A DNA stretch of 64,000 nt from Palsa-461 sp963768185 (GTDB taxonomy: Bacteria > Actinomycetota > Acidimicrobiia > Acidimicrobiales > RAAP-2): assembly GCA_963768185.1 (NCBI GenBank), contig CAVYGS010000004.1, positions 806,001-870,000 on the forward strand, in the 5' to 3' direction. Below are positions 18,553 to 27,756 of the stretch, in pieces (the first letter of the stretch is position 1; each line of letters opens with the position of its first letter). The notes beneath the pieces are model-generated. The model saw nothing but the letters and a program-made list of their open reading frames with translations, did not search any database and was not told the origin of the DNA. Made by a program: the position numbers and the translations under genes.

Positions 18553-19734
18553 TTGACGCGACCGACCGCCTATCTCGACCACGCGGCCACCTCGCCGCTG
18601 CGCCCCGAGGTGGCCGAGGCCATGGCCCCCTTCGGGGCAGAGATCTTCGCGAACGCGTCGAGCTCGCACACCGCCGCCCGGGAGGCCCGGCGCGCCGTCG
18701 AAGAGGCGCGCGAGGTTGTCGGTCACGCGCTGGGCGCCCGGCCATCCGAGGTGGTGTTCACCTCGGGCGGGACGGAGGCAGACAACCTCGCGGTGCTGGG
18801 CACCCTGGCGGAACGGTCCGGTCGCGGTGGGCCGGTCGGTGTCGCCTGCTCGGCGGTCGAGCACGCCGCGGTGCTCGAGCCGGCCCGCGCCGCCCGGCGA
18901 GGCCTGGCCGCCGTGCATGGGATCGGAGCGGTGCGACTCGACGAGGTCGCGGTCGGCGGCGACGGGGTGGTCGACCTCGACGCGTTGGCCGAGGTGCTCG
19001 ACGACGACACGGCGTTGGTGTCGGTGATGACGGCGAACAGCGAGGTCGGGGTCGTCCAGCCCGTCGAGGCCGTCTCCGAGCTCGTCCGCCGGCTGGCGCC
19101 GCGTGCCGCCCTGCACACCGACGCCGTCCAGGCCGCTGCCTACCTCGACCTGGCGAAGCTCACCATCGGGTGCGACTTGGTCTCGATCAGCGCCCACAAG
19201 CTCGGTGGTCCGAAGGGGGTGGGCGCGCTCGTGGTGCGCGAGCCGCACCGGATCGTCCCGCTGTTGCACGGCGGCGGACAGGAGCAGGAGCGGCGCAGCG
19301 GGACCCACGACGTCGCGGGGATCGTCGGGCTGGCGGCGGCCCTCGGCGTCGCGGTCGCGGTTGCCGACGGCGAACGCGCCCGCATCGGCGCGCTGCGGGA
19401 CCGGCTGGCTGACGCGTTGGTCGATGCCGTGCCCGACACGGTCGAGAGCGTGCCGCGGGCAGCCACCCTCCCCTCGCACTGCCACCTGCGCTTCGCCGGC
19501 GTCGAACAGGAGGAGCTGTTGGTGTTGCTCGACCGGGGTGGGGTTTTCGCCTCCGCCGGGTCGGCGTGCGCGAGCGGCGCCGTCGAGCCGAGCCATGTGC
19601 TGCTGGCGATGGGAGTCGCACCCTCCGACGCCCGCACCGCGATCCGGTTCAGCCTGGGTCACTCGACCACTCCGGGGGAGATCGACCTTGCCGTTGGCAT
19701 CGTGGCCGAGGCGGTCGCCGCGCTGCGGGGCTGA
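18553..19734 (+). CDS. Cysteine desulfurase (IscS/NifS family)
   Basis: About 393 residues, PLP-dependent. It opens YLDHAATSPLRPEV and continues with FTSGGTEADNLAV, the PLP-lysine block SISAHKLGGPKGVG, and the catalytic-Cys loop SAGSACASG near the C-terminus. It removes sulfur from cysteine as a persulfide. The gene sits directly before mnmA with a 47-base gap, so its likely partner is tRNA 2-thiouridine synthesis, though it could also serve Fe-S assembly. The start is TTG at 18553, the only start that leaves the complete LDHAAT N-terminus. Confidence 0.93.
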   Translation: MTRPTAYLDHAATSPLRPEVAEAMAPFGAEIFANASSSHTAAREARRAVEEAREVVGHALGARPSEVVFTSGGTEADNLAVLGTLAERSGRGGPVGVACSAVEHAAVLEPARAARRGLAAVHGIGAVRLDEVAVGGDGVVDLDALAEVLDDDTALVSVMTANSEVGVVQPVEAVSELVRRLAPRAALHTDAVQAAAYLDLAKLTIGCDLVSISAHKLGGPKGVGALVVREPHRIVPLLHGGGQEQERRSGTHDVAGIVGLAAALGVAVAVADGERARIGALRDRLADALVDAVPDTVESVPRAATLPSHCHLRFAGVEQEELLVLLDRGGVFASAGSACASGAVEPSHVLLAMGVAPSDARTAIRFSLGHSTTPGEIDLAVGIVAEAVAALRG

Positions 19735-19781
19735 CTCGGTTCGCGGCCGAGGGTGTCGCGGCCCGATGGCAGACTGCCTCC

Positions 19782-20846
19782 GTGAAGGTGTTGGTCGCCA
19801 TGTCCGGTGGTGTTGACTCCTCCGTTGCGGCGGCGCGCCTGGTTGCGGAGGGCCATGAGGTCGTGGGGGCCACCCTCAAGCTGTGGGGCGGCTCGTCAGA
19901 CTCGGGATGCTGTTCGGTCGGCGACGTCGACGATGCGCGACGCGTCGCTCAGCAGATCGGGATCGCGCACTACGTGTTCGACATGACCGAAGCCTTCGAC
20001 CGTTCCGTTGTCGATCCCTATGTCGCGGCGCACGCTGCAGCGAGGACCCCCAACCCTTGCATCGAGTGCAATCGCCACATCAAGTTCGACCGGTTGCTCG
20101 AGCGGGCCGACCGTCTCGGGTTCGACGCGTTGGCGACGGGCCACCACGCCCGCGTGGTGCATGGGACCGCGGGTCGGCCGCACCAGCTGCGCCGAGGCGC
20201 TGACACGCTGAAGGACCAGTCCTACGTGCTCTCAATGCTCGGCCAGCGCCAACTCGCCCGCGTGGTGCTCCCAATCGGCGAGATGACCAAGGATGAGGTG
20301 CGCGCCCACGCGGCCGAGCTCGGGCTGCGTACGGCCACCAAGCCCGACAGCCAGGACGTCTGCTTCATCCGCAGCGACGAGGGCCGGGCCCGGTTCCTCG
20401 GCCAGCGTCTAGCGCTGCGCGCCGCCTCGGTCCTCGACTCGTCGAGCCGCACCCCCGTAGGGACCGTCGACGCCCTGGAGCTGGTGACCGTCGGGCAGCG
20501 GCGCGGCTTCGCACACGGTCCCGACGGCCGTCGGCGCTATGTCGCCTCGGTGGACCCCGTGACGCGGACCGTGGTGGTCGGCACCGCCGAGGAGGTCGCG
20601 ACGCGCTGGGTCCGGCTCGACCCCGGCTCACTGGCGTGGACGGACGGCCCGATCGAGCCGGGCAACGCCGTCGTGGCGCAGGTCAGCGCGCACGGGCGTC
20701 CGACGGCGGCCACCGTCGGCGTGGTCGACGAACTGCCAGCGGTGCTCTTCGACACGCCGATCCGGCCCGTCGCGCCCGGCCAGACCGTGGCGCTCTACGA
20801 CGCCGCCGATCCGGACTCGGTCCTCGGCTCGGGCATCGCCGCGTGA
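19782..20846 (+). CDS. mnmA: tRNA-specific 2-thiouridylase MnmA
   Basis: Inserts sulfur at U34 of tRNA-Lys/Glu/Gln using persulfide sulfur. 354 residues. The PP-loop SGGVDSSV is near residue 7, the first catalytic Cys is in TPNPCIECNRHIKF (near 90), ATGHHARV follows, and the second catalytic Cys is in KPDSQDVCFI (near 197). The C-terminal beta-barrel is present. GTG start at 19782 just before KVLVAMSGG. It follows a cysteine desulfurase, its expected donor, and its stop overlaps the ligA ATG by one base. Confidence 0.96.
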   Translation: MKVLVAMSGGVDSSVAAARLVAEGHEVVGATLKLWGGSSDSGCCSVGDVDDARRVAQQIGIAHYVFDMTEAFDRSVVDPYVAAHAAARTPNPCIECNRHIKFDRLLERADRLGFDALATGHHARVVHGTAGRPHQLRRGADTLKDQSYVLSMLGQRQLARVVLPIGEMTKDEVRAHAAELGLRTATKPDSQDVCFIRSDEGRARFLGQRLALRAASVLDSSSRTPVGTVDALELVTVGQRRGFAHGPDGRRRYVASVDPVTRTVVVGTAEEVATRWVRLDPGSLAWTDGPIEPGNAVVAQVSAHGRPTAATVGVVDELPAVLFDTPIRPVAPGQTVALYDAADPDSVLGSGIAA

Positions 20847-22951
20847 TGGCGCACGCCGATCCGGCCGGTCGTGCCGCCGATCTGCGCGCTCAGATCAACC
20901 ACCACAACGAGCGCTACCACGTGCTCGACAGCCCGGAGATCTCCGACGCCGAGTACGACGCGCTGGTCCGGGAACTGCGCGCCATCGAGGCCGAGCATCC
21001 CGAGCTGGCCACCGTGGATTCGCCGACGCTCGGCGTTGGGGCCGCCCCGTCGCCCCTGTTCACCGAGGTGCGCCACGGGATCCCGATGATGAGCCTGGAC
21101 AACGCGCAGAGCGAGGAGGAGCTCCACAGCTGGGCCGAGCGCCTGGTGCGTCTTGCCCCCGAGCTCGATCTCGGCGCCCTGGCGTTCTCCTGCGAGCCCA
21201 AGGTCGACGGCGTCGCTATGTCGCTCACCTACGAGAGCGGGCGGTTCGTCCAGGCGGCGACCCGGGGCAACGGCGTGGTCGGCGAGGACGTGACGGCGAA
21301 CGTCGCGACCGTCGCCTCGGTCCCGGCGTCGCTCGCCAAGAAGACGGCGCCGTTCCCGGCCCGCCTGGCGGTGCGGGGCGAGATCTACATGCCGACCAAG
21401 GATTTCGCCGCGCTCAACCAGCGGCAGCTCGCGTCGGGCGGCAAGGTGTTCGCCAACCCGAGGAACTCGGCGGCCGGTTCGCTGCGCCAGAAGGACCCCA
21501 AGATGACCGCGGCCCGCCCGCTCGCGTTCTGGGCCTATCAGGTCGGCGAGCTCGACGGGGCGAACCCCGACGAGGAGGGGAGGGCGCGGCTCGGCCTGGT
21601 CGCCCGAGAGCCAGAGCGCGGCGCTCGCCCAGCTGCGGGCGGCCGGCTTCCCGGTCAGCCCGGACGCCCGCCGCATCGTCGGCATCGACGCGGTGGTCGC
21701 GCGGTGTCGGGAGCTCGAAGAGCACCGCCACGACCTCCCCTATGAGATCGACGGCGTCGTCGTCAAGGTCGACGACCTCGCGTTGCACCGGCGGCTCGGG
21801 CAGACCTCGCGGGCGCCGCGCTGGGCGATCGCCTTCAAGTTCGCGCCCGAGGAGCTCGCCACCCGACTGCTCGACATCGAGGTCTCCATCGGCCGCACCG
21901 GCCGGGCTACCCCGTTCGCTCGCCTCGACCCGGTCTTCGTCGGCGGCTCCACCGTCCAGCTGGCCACCCTGCACAACGAGGACCAGGTCCGGGCGAAGGA
22001 CGTGCGTCCCGGCGACATGGTGCTGGTCCACAAGGCCGGCGACGTGATCCCCGAGGTCGTCGGGCCGGTCATCGGTCACCCCGACGGGCCCAAGCGCCGA
22101 CGCGGCCCCTGGCGGTTCCCGACGGTCTGCCCAGCGTGCGGGAGCCCGCTCGTGCGCCTGCCGGGCGAGAGCGACACCTATTGCACGAACATCGATTGCC
22201 CGGCCCAGCGGGTCCAGCGGATCGTGCACTTCGCGTCGCGGGGGGCCATGGACATCGAGGGCCTCGGCGACATGCGGGTGGTCCAGCTGGCGGCGGCGGG
22301 GCTCATCGCCGACCCTGCCGACCTCTACGGCCTGGACGCGGCGTCACTCGTCGGGCTCGAAGGGATGGGCGAGCTCTCCGCCGCCAACCTGCTCGGCGCG
22401 ATCGAGGCGTCGAAGCGCCAGCCGCTCAGCCGCCTGCTCGTCGCGCTCGGTATTCGCCACGTCGGCCCGACGGTGGCCCGGGCGCTCGCCTCGGCGTTTG
22501 GGTCCCTCGCGGCGCTCCGGTCGGCCACCGCCGACGCGCTGGCCGCGGTGGAGGGCGTCGGACGGGTCATCGCTGACAGCGTCGTGGAGTTCCTGGCCAA
22601 CCCGGCGAACGGTCAGGTCCTCGACCGACTCGTGGCCGGCGGACTGACCACCTCGCAACCCGGCGGCGGGCCGGTGGCCACCGAGACCTCGAGCCTGGCC
22701 CAGACCCTGTCGGGACGCTCGGTCGTCGTGACGGGCACGCTCGGCGGGTACACGAGGGAAGAGGCCGAGGCGGCCATCGTGGCGCGGGCGGGAAGTCTCC
22801 CGGCTCGGTGTCCAAGTCGACGTTCGCGGTGGTGGTCGGGGAGTCCCCGGGCACGGCCAAGCTGACCAAAGCCGAGAGTCTGGGTATACCCGTCCTCGAT
22901 GACGCCGGCTTCGAGACGCTGTTGGAAACCGGCGAGCTGCCCGCATCCTGA
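20846..22951 (+). CDS. ligA: NAD-dependent DNA ligase LigA (frame-broken twice)
   Basis: Seals nicks in replication and repair. About 701 residues after repair. Landmarks: N-terminal Ia domain (HHNERYHVLDSPEISD), adenylation lysine in EPKVDG near 117, EIDGVVVKVDD, the four-Cys zinc finger CPAC...CTNIDC, helix-hairpin-helix repeats and a C-terminal BRCT domain (SGRSVVVTGTLGGYTREEAE). One extra base near 21610 and one missing base in a G-run near 22793 break the frame; repaired, the end reads SVSKSTFAVVVG to a stop at 22951. An essential gene, so these are almost surely sequence errors. Confidence 0.93.
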
Positions 22952-22999
22952 AGGGCCCTTGTGACCTGGGAGATGCCCGTCGCTCGCGGCGGGCCCCAC

Positions 23000-23005
23000 T
23001 AGCCT
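23000..23005 (+). promoter_or_regulatory. Candidate -10 element TAGCCT of the PASTA kinase
   Basis: TAGCCT lies 12 bases before the kinase ATG. The surrounding 13-mer CCCACTAGCCTGA (22995-23007) recurs exactly at 29587-29599 upstream of the SDR gene at 29692, suggesting a shared promoter sequence. Confidence 0.4.
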
Positions 23006-23017
23006 GAAGTCGTTCCG

Positions 23018-24973
23018 ATGCCGCTCATCACCGACGCCATCGGCCGAGTCCTGGGCGGGCGTTACCGGCTCGTCTCGCCCCTCGGAGTCGGCGCATCGGC
23101 CCAGGTCTTCCTGGCCGAGGACGTGTCGCTGCGTCGTCACGTCGCCATCAAGCTGCTCCAACCGGCCCTCGCGAGCGATCAGGCCTTCCTGAAGCGCTTC
23201 CGGGCCGAGGCCCGCTCGGCCGCCGCACTCAACCACCCGAACATCGCGCCGCGTCTTCGACTGGGGCGAGGACGCGGACGGTCCCTACCTCGTACTCGAG
23301 TACCTGGGTGGCGGCAGCCTGCTCGATCTGTTGGAGCGCGGTGTCCGGCTGTCGGTCTCCCAGGCGACGCTGGTCGCCGCGCAGGCGGCACGCGGACTGG
23401 CCCACGCGCACGCCAGGGGGCTCGTCCACCGCGACATCAAGCCGGCCAACCTCCTCTTCGACGATGAGGGCCGCGTCCGCGTGGCGGACTTCGGCGTCGC
23501 CCGCGCGCTCGCCGACGGCGCGTGGACCGAGCCGGCCGGAACGACGGTCGGCACCGCTCGCTACTCGGCCCCCGAGCAGGCCCAGGGCCTCGTCCTCGAC
23601 GGCCGCGCCGATGTGTACTCGCTGTCGCTCGTGATCTTCGAGTCGCTCACCGGGTACGTCCCCTTCGTGCTCGACACCGCGATGGGCACCCTCGCGGCGC
23701 GCATCGGCGCGACGCTCCCGGGTCACGGCGCCTTGGGGCCGTTGCAACCGATCCTGGGCGAGGGGGCGTCACCGGACCGGGCGACCCGCCCCGACGCCAA
23801 CGCGTTCGCGGCGCGGCTCGAGTCACTCGCCGCCACGCTGCCGAGGCCCCTCGCCCTGCCCATCGCCGGGCCGATCGGTCTCACCCAGGGCCCGCCCACC
23901 ATGGCCGGCCTCCCCGGGCCCTCCTCCGGGGTGCCGACCGCCGCCATGGACCGGACCAGCGTGCTTAACCAGACCCGGGTCGCGTCGGGCCCCGACCAGG
24001 TCTTCGACCTCGACGCCCTCGAGTCGCCGACCCGCCGGGGGAGGGGCCCGAGGACCCGCCGGGACAGGAGCCGGCGGCCCTGGACGATCGTGTTGGTGGC
24101 CCTCATCGTCGTGGCACTCCTCGCGGCGGGGCTCGTCGTCGCGTTCCGAACCGGGGCGTGTTCACCCCGAGCCACTCGGTGCCCTCGATCACCGGCCTGT
24201 CGCTCGTCGAGGCGCGCCACGCCATCGCCAAGGACGACTTCAAGCTCACCACCGGTCAGCAGGTCACCTCGGTCTCGGTGAAGGCCGGCGACATCGTCAC
24301 CCAGAACCCGTCCGCCGGCAGCAGCCTCAAGCAGGGGAGCGCCATCACCGTCAGCCTGTCGTCGGGGCTTCCGACCGAGTCGATCCCGTCGCTCAAGGGC
24401 CTCGGCTGCAACGGTGCGACGCGGTTGCTCGCCGTGAACCACCTGAAGGGGTCGTGCCCGACGGCGGCGGCCGGCTACTCCGCCACGGTGCCCACCGGTG
24501 AGGTCATCAACTGGTCCTATGGCGGCAAGCTCGACGCGGGCCATGCCCCCTACGGGGCGACCGTACTGATCGCGCTGTCCAAGGGCGTGCAGCCCAAGAC
24601 CATCCCCAACGTCCAGGGCGACACCTACGCCCAGGCCCAGGCCGCCCTCCAGGCGGTCGGGTTGCAGGCGACCGAGTCCTCCGCTTCGTCGACCACCACG
24701 CCATCGGGCCTCGTCGACCACACCAACCCGCCTATCGGCTCGCAGGTGCCGCCCGGGACCACCGTGACCGTCTACGTGTCGACGGGCCCGCCGACCACCC
24801 AGGTCCCCAATGTGAGCGGCGACACGGTGGGCCAGGCCGAGGCCAAGCTGCAGGCGGCGGGCCTCGCCGTCGGCAACGTCTATGGTCCGAGCCGGGGCAC
24901 CGTGTTCACCACGGTGCCCGACGCGGGCCAGACGGTCACCGAGGGGACCGCGGTCAACCTCTACACCGACTGA
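23018..24973 (+). CDS. Ser/Thr protein kinase with four PASTA domains, PknB-like (frame-broken twice)
   Basis: About 651 residues after repair. Kinase domain: glycine loop GVGASAQVFLAED, VAIK lysine, HRDIKPANLLF catalytic loop and DFGVA. Then a basic, Arg-rich juxtamembrane stretch, one membrane span (WTIVLVALIVVALLAAGLVV) and four extracellular PASTA repeats, which bind peptidoglycan fragments or lipid II in this family. One extra base near 23251 (in the kinase N-lobe) and a shift near 24157 (after the membrane span) interrupt the frame. It is not beside the usual rodA/pbp/FHA cluster. Likely a cell-wall-sensing kinase. Confidence 0.92.
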
Positions 24974-24981
24974 GTGACGAG

Positions 24982-25285
24982 GTGAGCACGCGACCCTGCG
25001 ACCTGTGCGAGGCCGCGCGCATGACCGAGTGGTACCACGAGGACGAGGTCTGCTGGGTCGCCGACTGCGAGATCTGCGACGTCCCGATGGTGGTGTGGCG
25101 GGAGCACGGGCCCGACGCCGCCCGAAGACGCCCTCGACCACATGGTGGCCCGGCTGACCGAGGTTGCGGACCGCCGCTTCGGGGCCGAGGGGTGGTCGAT
25201 CGACCGGGTCATGCGCCAGATCCCCGACCACTTCCACGCGCACGCCCGCGATCCCAACTGGTGGTACCGGCGCTTCTCCCGCTGA
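24982..25285 (+). CDS. Small conserved-looking Cys/Trp/His-rich protein of unknown function (frame-broken)
   Basis: About 100 residues after repair of one extra base near 25113. The N-terminus has CDLC, then WYHEDEVCWVADCEICDVP, so six cysteines in the first 35 residues, suggestive of zinc or Fe-S binding. The C-terminus reads RQIPDHFHAHARDPNWWYRR, which recalls the His-rich end of HIT/GalT-like folds, a weak resemblance only. GTG start 9 bases after the kinase stop, so probably same transcript. I do not recognise the function. Confidence 0.7.
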
Positions 25286-25298
25286 GCAGGGAGTCGAG

Positions 25299-25924
25299 TC
25301 AGTCGAAGGCCGGCCGGCGGTCCCGGGTGCGCTTCAGCTCGAAGAACCCGTCGGTTGCGGTCACCGCGAGCACGCCGTCCCACAGCTTGCCGGCGGCCTC
25401 GCCGCGGGGGATCGGGGTGACCACGGGGCCGAAGAACGCGTTGCCCTCGACGGCGATGATCGGGGTTCCGACGTCCAGCCCGACCTGGTCCATGCCGCGG
25501 TGGTGCGACGCCTTGATGGCCTCGTCGAACTCGGTGCTCTTCGCGGCCTGGGCCAGCGACTCGTCCAGGCCGACCTCGGCCAGCGCCTCGGTCACGACGG
25601 TGGGGTCGCCGCGGCGCTGCTCGTTGTGGAAGCGGTTGCCGAGCGCGGTGTAGAGGGGCAGCAGGATGTCGTCGCCCTTCTCGGCCCTCGCCGCAGCGCA
25701 GATCCGGATCGGGCGCCCAGGCCTGCCTCCATGCGCTCCCGGTACTCCGGGGCGATGTCCTTCCCCTCGTGCTGGTGGATGTTGAGGTAGGCCAGGGACA
25801 TCATGTTCCAGTCGGTCTTGACCGGCCTCACCTGCTCGACCTCGAGCATCCAGCGAGAGGTGATCCAGGCCCACGGGCACACCGGATCGAACCAGAAGTC
25901 CACTTTGGTGAGGGAGTCGCTCAT
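25299..25924 (-). CDS. DsbA-family oxidoreductase, mycothiol-dependent nitroreductase (Rv2466c) type (frame-broken)
   Basis: About 208 residues after repair. It opens VDFWFDPVCPWAWITSRW, with a single active-site Cys (CPWA), and continues LPLYTALGNRFHNE, SHHRGMDQVGLDVGTPIIAV and FFGPVVTPIPRGE. These match the Rv2466c group, thioredoxin-fold enzymes that use mycothiol to reduce nitro compounds or mixed disulfides. One G appears missing from a G-run near 25715. The start at 25924 (MSDSLTKVDFW) fits the family. Convergent with the preceding small gene. Confidence 0.83.
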
Positions 25925-25994
25925 GTCGGTTGCAACCTCGTCCAGGCCTCGGCTGTTCCCGACCGAGCGCCGATCGCCCGCTTCGGGCCAATCT

Positions 25995-26102
25995 TTGGGG
26001 ATTCCACCCACCTTGCTGCTGGCCGCCGGCCTGCCCGGGACGGGGAAGTCCACGGTGGCCGCGGCCGTCGCACCCGAGCTGGCCGGCATCCCCTCGCGAT
26101 GA
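25995..26102 (+). pseudogene. Truncated P-loop ATPase/kinase N-terminus
   Basis: A frame from TTG 25995 to the TGA at 26100-26102 encodes LLLAAGLPGTGKSTVAAAVA, a clear Walker A (GLPGTGKST) of a P-loop kinase or AAA-like ATPase. It stops after about 35 residues. Nothing resembling Walker B or the rest of such a protein follows; instead the stop overlaps the ATG of the GNAT gene. It is likely a gene remnant, or the join of a deletion. No ribosome site is visible. Confidence 0.5.
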
Positions 26103-26620
26103 CCAAGATCGACGTCTCGATCCGCACCGCCACGCCCTCCGACCGCGACGCGATCCTCGGGGTGGTCGGGTCCGCGTTCGCCACCGGGGGCCGTGACGGC
26201 TCCGAGGAGCTCGACATCGTCCGAGCGACGTGGGCGTCGCGGGCCAGGATCCAGGACCTCGAGCTGGTCGCGACGAGCGGAGGATCCATCATCGGCCACG
26301 TGCTCGTCGCCGAGGGTTCGCTGTCGGGAAGACCGGTCGCGGGCGTCGCCCCGCTCGCCGTCGCGCCGGAGCACCAGCGGCGAGGCATTGGCAGCGCGCT
26401 GATGGCAGAGGTGATCGCGAGGGCCGATGCCGCTGGTCTCCCCATGCTGGTGATCCTGGGGAGCGACGCCTACTACGGGCGTTTTGGCTTCGAGGCGGCC
26501 GCCCCGCTCGGCATCGTGTACCCGCCCGTCGGGCCGAGCCCGCACCTTCAGGTCCGTCGCCTTGCGCACTACGACCCGTCCGCTCGGGGGGAGTACTCCT
26601 ACTGCTGGGAGCTCCCGTGA
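26099..26620 (+). CDS. GNAT-family N-acetyltransferase (YhbS-like)
   Basis: A 173-residue acyltransferase. The acetyl-CoA binding block is APLAVAPEHQRRGIGSALM (residues 81-99) and motif B is GSDAYYGRFGFEAA near 123-136. The order and the YYGRFGFE pattern match the COG3153/YhbS group. The substrate is unknown. The ATG overlaps the stop of the P-loop remnant. The next gene, an ACT-domain protein, begins about 40 bases downstream. Confidence 0.87.
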   Translation: MTKIDVSIRTATPSDRDAILGVVGSAFATGGRDGSEELDIVRATWASRARIQDLELVATSGGSIIGHVLVAEGSLSGRPVAGVAPLAVAPEHQRRGIGSALMAEVIARADAAGLPMLVILGSDAYYGRFGFEAAAPLGIVYPPVGPSPHLQVRRLAHYDPSARGEYSYCWELP

Positions 26621-26662
26621 GCGCCGCTTGCCCCGACGGCTTGGTGGAAGACTGCCGACTTC

Positions 26663-27080
26663 GTGTCCGGCGATCGCCACCTCTCCAAGCTGCTTGCCTC
26701 GATCGACGCCCGGCTCCAGCCGGGGACCTACGTGTTCTGTTCGCTCGGCCCCGGCACCACTATCCCGGACGCCGCCGGGGTGCAGATGCTGTTCCGCGAG
26801 CCCGAGGGCACCACGGTGGTGCTCACGTCGGACGACGCCGCAGCGCTGGGGCTGACGAGCGAGTTCGCGTGCGAATGGATCGTGATCGGCGCCGACTCAG
26901 ACCTGGCCGCCGTCGGGTTCATGGCGGCGATCTCCACGACATTGGCCGACGCCGGCCTGAGCGCCAACGTCGTCTCCGCGTACCACCACGACCATGTCTT
27001 CGTGACCGCCGGGCGCGGACCGAGACGCGGTCGCGGCGCTGGAGGCGTTGCAACGGCGGCACCGGGCGGGACTGGTCTGA
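26663..27080 (+). CDS. ACT-domain protein, COG3602-like (frame-broken)
   Basis: About 138 residues after repair. LQPGTYVFCSLGPG, the middle REPEGTTVVLTSDDA and ANVVSAYHHDHVFV are characteristic of the two-ACT-unit COG3602 family, thought to be small-molecule (amino acid) sensors. An extra base near 27018 shifts the last 20 residues; repaired, the end is AVAALEALQRRHRAGLV. The visible start is GTG 26663, but family-like sequence (WWKTADF) lies just before it, so the true start may be upstream (perhaps GTG 26617, overlapping the GNAT stop) with another frame break. Confidence 0.72.
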
Positions 27081-27095
27081 GCCGAGGCGAGCAAG

Positions 27096-27756
27096 TCAGC
27101 TCCGCGGGCCGTCGCCGGAGCCGAGCAGCCCGCGTTGGCGCGGCGTAGAGGGCGGCTTGGGTGCGGTCCCGGCTGCCGGTCTTGGCGAAGATCCGGTTGA
27201 TGTGGGTCTTGACCGTGGTCTCGGCGACGAACAGGCGCGCTGCGATCTCGGCGTTCGACAACCCGCCCGCCAGCAGCTCGAGGACCTCGGCCTCGCGCTC
27301 GGTGAGACCGTCGGGGAGGGTCGCCGGTCGCTGCGGGGTGCCCTGGCGCGCCGCCTTCACCAGCGCGGCCTGGACGACGGGGTCCAGCACCGACTGCCCG
27401 GCGACGGCCGCCTCGAGCGCGCGCCTGATGTCGTCTCGGGCGGCGTCCTTGGTGAGATAGCCCGAAGCGCCGGCCGAGAGCGCGGCGACGATCGACTCGT
27501 CGTCGGCAAAGGTGGTGAGGACGACGATCGCCACCTCCGGATGGCGCTCGCGGATGGTGCGCGTCGCCTCCACGCCGTCGACCCGGGGCATCCGCAGGTC
27601 CATCAGGACGACGTCGGGTCGCTGCTCGTTCACCAGCTCGACGGCGTCCGCGCCGTCGCTGGCCAGCCCCACCACCTCGGTGTCGGCGAACGCGGCGACG
27701 ATGGTCGCCAGGCCCTCGCGGACCACACGCTGGTCGTCAGCGATCAGCACCCTCAT
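27096..27756 (-). CDS. NarL/LuxR-type response regulator (frame-broken at the end)
   Basis: About 219 residues after repair. Receiver domain with acidic DD at 7-8, phospho-acceptor Asp53 in LMDLRMP, the switch Thr in VVLTTFAD and Lys in GYLTKDA. C-terminal LuxR HTH (LTEREAEVLELLAGGLSNAE). An extra base near 27145 hides the end, which repairs to AQRGLLGSGDGPRS. The ATG overlaps the stop of the sensor kinase by four bases. It would bind DNA as a dimer; the repeats at 29492-29540 are candidate sites. Confidence 0.93.
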
